Of a stretch of DNA of 64,000 nucleotides, positions 61,981 to 64,000 are shown one piece after another. The first letter of the stretch is position 1; every line of letters begins with the position of its first letter. Below the pieces are notes generated by a model. That model had not been told where the DNA came from and made no database searches. It worked only from the letters and a program-made list of their open reading frames with translations. The stretch comes from Variovorax paradoxus (GTDB lineage: Bacteria > Pseudomonadota > Gammaproteobacteria > Burkholderiales > Burkholderiaceae_C), in contig NZ_JAUSXG010000001.1 of NCBI RefSeq assembly GCF_030815855.1, forward strand, positions 930,001-994,000, read 5' to 3'. A program made the position numbers and the translations under genes.

Positions 61981-62634
61981 ATGCACAAACATCTTTCCGC
62001 GACCACCGGCCCGCAGCGTCTTCTCTACGGTGGCGTGGCGGGCGCAGTGATGGCGGCCATTCCCTGGCCGCTCGACCTCATGACGCGTGGGCTGGCGGGC
62101 TGGTGCGTGAGTGCCGCGGTCTACCTCGTGCTCACATGGTGGCTGGCCCACACTTTCGATGCGCAGCGAACCCGCGAGCGCGCGCAGTCGCTGGACCAGC
62201 CCAACCTGGTGATCCTCGTGTCGATGCTGGTCGCGATCGGTGCGAGCGTGGTCGCCATCGCGATGCTGCTTCAGCAGGTCAAGCTGATGAGCGGGCCGGC
62301 GCGCGCCGGGCACATTGCGCTCGGGGTGATGGCGCTCGCGGGCTCGTGGCTCATGATGCACACGATCTACGCCTTTCACTACGCGCACCGTTACTACATC
62401 GACCAGCGCGACGGCGCGCCCGACGGTGGGCTGGATTTTCCGGGCAAGGACGAGCCAGACTATTTCGACTTTTTGTACTACGCCTACGTGGTCGGCATGA
62501 CCTCGCAAGTGTCGGACGTGCAGGCCACCTCGCGCGAGATGCGGCGCATCACGCTGGTGCACAGCGTGCTCGCCTTTGCATTCAACATGCTGGTGCTCGC
62601 GCTGTCGGTCAACGTGGTCGCGGCGGCGATGTAG
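61981..62634 (+). CDS. DUF1345-family membrane protein
   Basis: A 217-residue integral membrane protein with about five hydrophobic helices ([57 protein letters not shown], and others). The DUF1345 pattern is clear: [33 protein letters not shown] and a closing [20 protein letters not shown]. The family's function is not established. A TTG two codons upstream (61975) is an alternative start. The 3' end overlaps the converging EamA permease gene by 26 bases. Confidence 0.85.
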   Translation: MHKHLSATTGPQRLLYGGVAGAVMAAIPWPLDLMTRGLAGWCVSAAVYLVLTWWLAHTFDAQRTRERAQSLDQPNLVILVSMLVAIGASVVAIAMLLQQVKLMSGPARAGHIALGVMALAGSWLMMHTIYAFHYAHRYYIDQRDGAPDGGLDFPGKDEPDYFDFLYYAYVVGMTSQVSDVQATSREMRRITLVHSVLAFAFNMLVLALSVNVVAAAM

Positions 62635-63580
62635 CGGCCGCCGAGCCAGCGCCCGGCCAGAGCTTCACGAGGCCCGTGGACAGCGCCACGCCGCAGACGA
62701 TGACGGCCGCGCAGATCAGCATCCACTGCGTGATGCTTTCGCCGAGAAACACCGCGCCGTAGAACACCGCGAACACCGGCACCAGGAAAGTCACCGTCAG
62801 TGCGCGCGCCGGTCCCGCATTGGCGATGAGCCGGAAGAACAGGATGTAGGCCAGGCCGGTGCAGGCAATGCCGAGCGCCAGCAACGCGAGCCATGCGCGC
62901 AGGCTGGGCATTTGCGTGGGCCAGAACCACAGCGCGGGAAGCGCGAGGAACAGCGTGGCGCCGATCTGGCTGCCGGTGGCCGTGGCCAGCGCGGGCACGC
63001 CGCCCAAGTAGCGCCGCGTGGCGCTGGCCGCCACGCCATAGCTAGCGCAGGCGCCGAGGCAGGCCAGCACGGCCCACAGCGCGGCATTGCCGCCCGCATC
63101 GGCATGCAGGCCCGCGCTGCGGCTCGCCAGCATCGCGACGCCCGCAAAGCCGATGATCAGCCCGACGATGCGCGATGCGTCCGGGCGGTCGCGGAACCAG
63201 GCCCACGCCACCAGTGCGCCGAACATCGGCACCGTGGCGTTGAGCACCGCGGCCAGGCCGCTGTTGATGGTGAGCAGCGCGAAGCAGAACAATGCGAACG
63301 GAATACCCGAATTCAGCACGCCGATGGCCATCGAGGCCTTCCAGTGCTGCGCCAGCGCCGCGCCGTGGCCGCGCATGAACAGCAGCGGCAACAGGAACAG
63401 CGTGGCAACGCTGACGCGCACCGCGGCCGCAGGCAAGGCACCGAACTCGGCGGCGCCGATGCGCATGAAAAGAAAAGACGCTCCCCAGAGTGCGCCGAGC
63501 AGCACGAGGTCGATGAGCCAGGCCTTGGGCTTCGGCGCGTCGGCGGCTGGGGTGTTGTCTTTCGTTGTTGTTGTACTCAT
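62609..63580 (-). CDS. EamA/DMT-superfamily permease
   Basis: A 323-residue protein with ten predicted membrane helices in two homologous halves, the EamA layout. Characteristic pieces are [60 protein letters not shown] and, in the second half, [20 protein letters not shown]. Members usually export amino acids, nucleosides or other small metabolites; the substrate here is unknown. The stop lies inside the end of the converging DUF1345 gene. The next gene upstream, a DNA methyltransferase, is on the same strand after a 38-base gap, so co-transcription is possible. Confidence 0.88.
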   Translation of the reverse strand: MSTTTTKDNTPAADAPKPKAWLIDLVLLGALWGASFLFMRIGAAEFGALPAAAVRVSVATLFLLPLLFMRGHGAALAQHWKASMAIGVLNSGIPFALFCFALLTINSGLAAVLNATVPMFGALVAWAWFRDRPDASRIVGLIIGFAGVAMLASRSAGLHADAGGNAALWAVLACLGACASYGVAASATRRYLGGVPALATATGSQIGATLFLALPALWFWPTQMPSLRAWLALLALGIACTGLAYILFFRLIANAGPARALTVTFLVPVFAVFYGAVFLGESITQWMLICAAVIVCGVALSTGLVKLWPGAGSAAATSPPRPR

Positions 63581-63618
63581 ACGTTCTTTCGATCAGTGCG
63601 CGCAGCCGGCGCCGAGCT

Positions 63619-64000
63619 CTATTTCGCCTCGAGTTCCAGCAGGGCGGTCTTGCGGTGAAGCCCGCCAGCGTAACCGGTCAGCGAGCCGTTCGCGCCGAGC
63701 ACGCGATGGCAGGGCACGATCACGCTGATCGGGTTGCGCCCCACGGCCGCACCCACCGCGCGCACCGCGGCCGGATTGCCCACGTTTGCGCTCAATGCGC
63801 CGTAGCTCAGGGTCTCGCCCACCGGAATGGCCAGCAGTGCCTGCCACACGCTCTGCTGGAACGCGGTGCCGTGCGACAGGTCGAGCTTCACGTCGAAGGT
63901 GCCGCGCTTGCCGGCGAAATAATCGCGCAACTGCGCGCCGGCTTCGACGAGTGCGGGATGGTCGTCTTTGGTCTGCCAGCCCGTCGTGTCGGGCCAGTGG
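63619..64000 (-). CDS. Methylated-DNA--protein-cysteine methyltransferase (cut by window end)
   Basis: The frame stays open to the window edge, so the N-terminus is missing; 126 residues are visible. They include GTAFQQSVWQALLAIPVGET, YGALSANVGNPAAVRAVGAA, and ISVIVPCHRVLG, whose Cys is the methyl acceptor in Ogt/AdaB-type repair proteins. The end GSLTGYAGGLHRKTALLELE is typical. The enzyme removes methyl or alkyl groups from O6-guanine by suicidal transfer. Whether an Ada regulatory domain precedes it cannot be seen. Confidence 0.92.
   Translation of the reverse strand, partial: HWPDTTGWQTKDDHPALVEAGAQLRDYFAGKRGTFDVKLDLSHGTAFQQSVWQALLAIPVGETLSYGALSANVGNPAAVRAVGAAVGRNPISVIVPCHRVLGANGSLTGYAGGLHRKTALLELEAK

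Overview
The window is GC-rich, densely packed proteobacterial DNA. Its gene content best fits Comamonadaceae, most likely Variovorax: a variochelin/vacidobactin/delftibactin-type lipopeptide siderophore locus, YSC84-type lipoprotein, DSD1/RidA pair and EamA permeases. This assignment is inferred from gene content and codon habit only.

Left part (1-21.4 kb). A two-component system lies at the left edge on the minus strand: the truncated N-terminus of a 7TMR-DISM sensor kinase and a response regulator with an AraC-type output domain. It diverges from a co-translated giant surface pair on the plus strand: a 2684-residue secreted protein of DUF11 and SdrD-B-like repeats, and a 1437-residue OmpA-domain plus beta-barrel protein. 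Ordinary genes follow: a small hypothetical protein, a membrane protein with a zincin-like metallopeptidase, RidA with a D-serine/D-threonine-type PLP enzyme and a divergent LysR regulator, a YSC84 lipoprotein, and an orphan ParB-like protein.

Central part (21.5-59.1 kb). This is a complete-looking siderophore locus. Fur-box-like sites lie near both ends, upstream of two ECF sigma factors that face inward. The plus-strand operon is sigma factor, FecR-N-like small protein, MbtH, type II thioesterase, phosphopantetheinyl transferase, and a five-protein assembly line whose junctions all overlap. Domain order is FAAL-ACP-C-A-PCP / KS-AT-KR-ACP / C-A-PCP / C-A-PCP-E-C-A-PCP / C-A-PCP-TE. Hand-read A-domain codes give X, (malonyl), Ser, D-hydroxyornithine-type, Thr, X, where X is the Thr-like code DVWNIGLIHK in both the first and last modules. 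Convergent minus-strand genes supply hydroxamate chemistry and uptake: FhuF-like reductase, N-formyltransferase, IucB-like N-acetyltransferase, ornithine N-monooxygenase, a strong terminator, then a TonB-dependent receptor. A PvdE/SyrD-type exporter runs the other way, followed by two more FecR-N-like small proteins and the second sigma factor. No aspartate beta-hydroxylase, Asp-coding A domain or full-length FecR is visible.

Right part (59.2-64 kb). Housekeeping or accessory genes: a Nu-class glutathione transferase, a PhnD-like binding protein, a small outer-membrane barrel, a DUF1345 membrane protein, an EamA permease, and a DNA methyltransferase cut by the window end. No tRNA, rRNA, CRISPR array or insertion sequence was recognised. 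No gene-free stretch exceeds about 270 bases.
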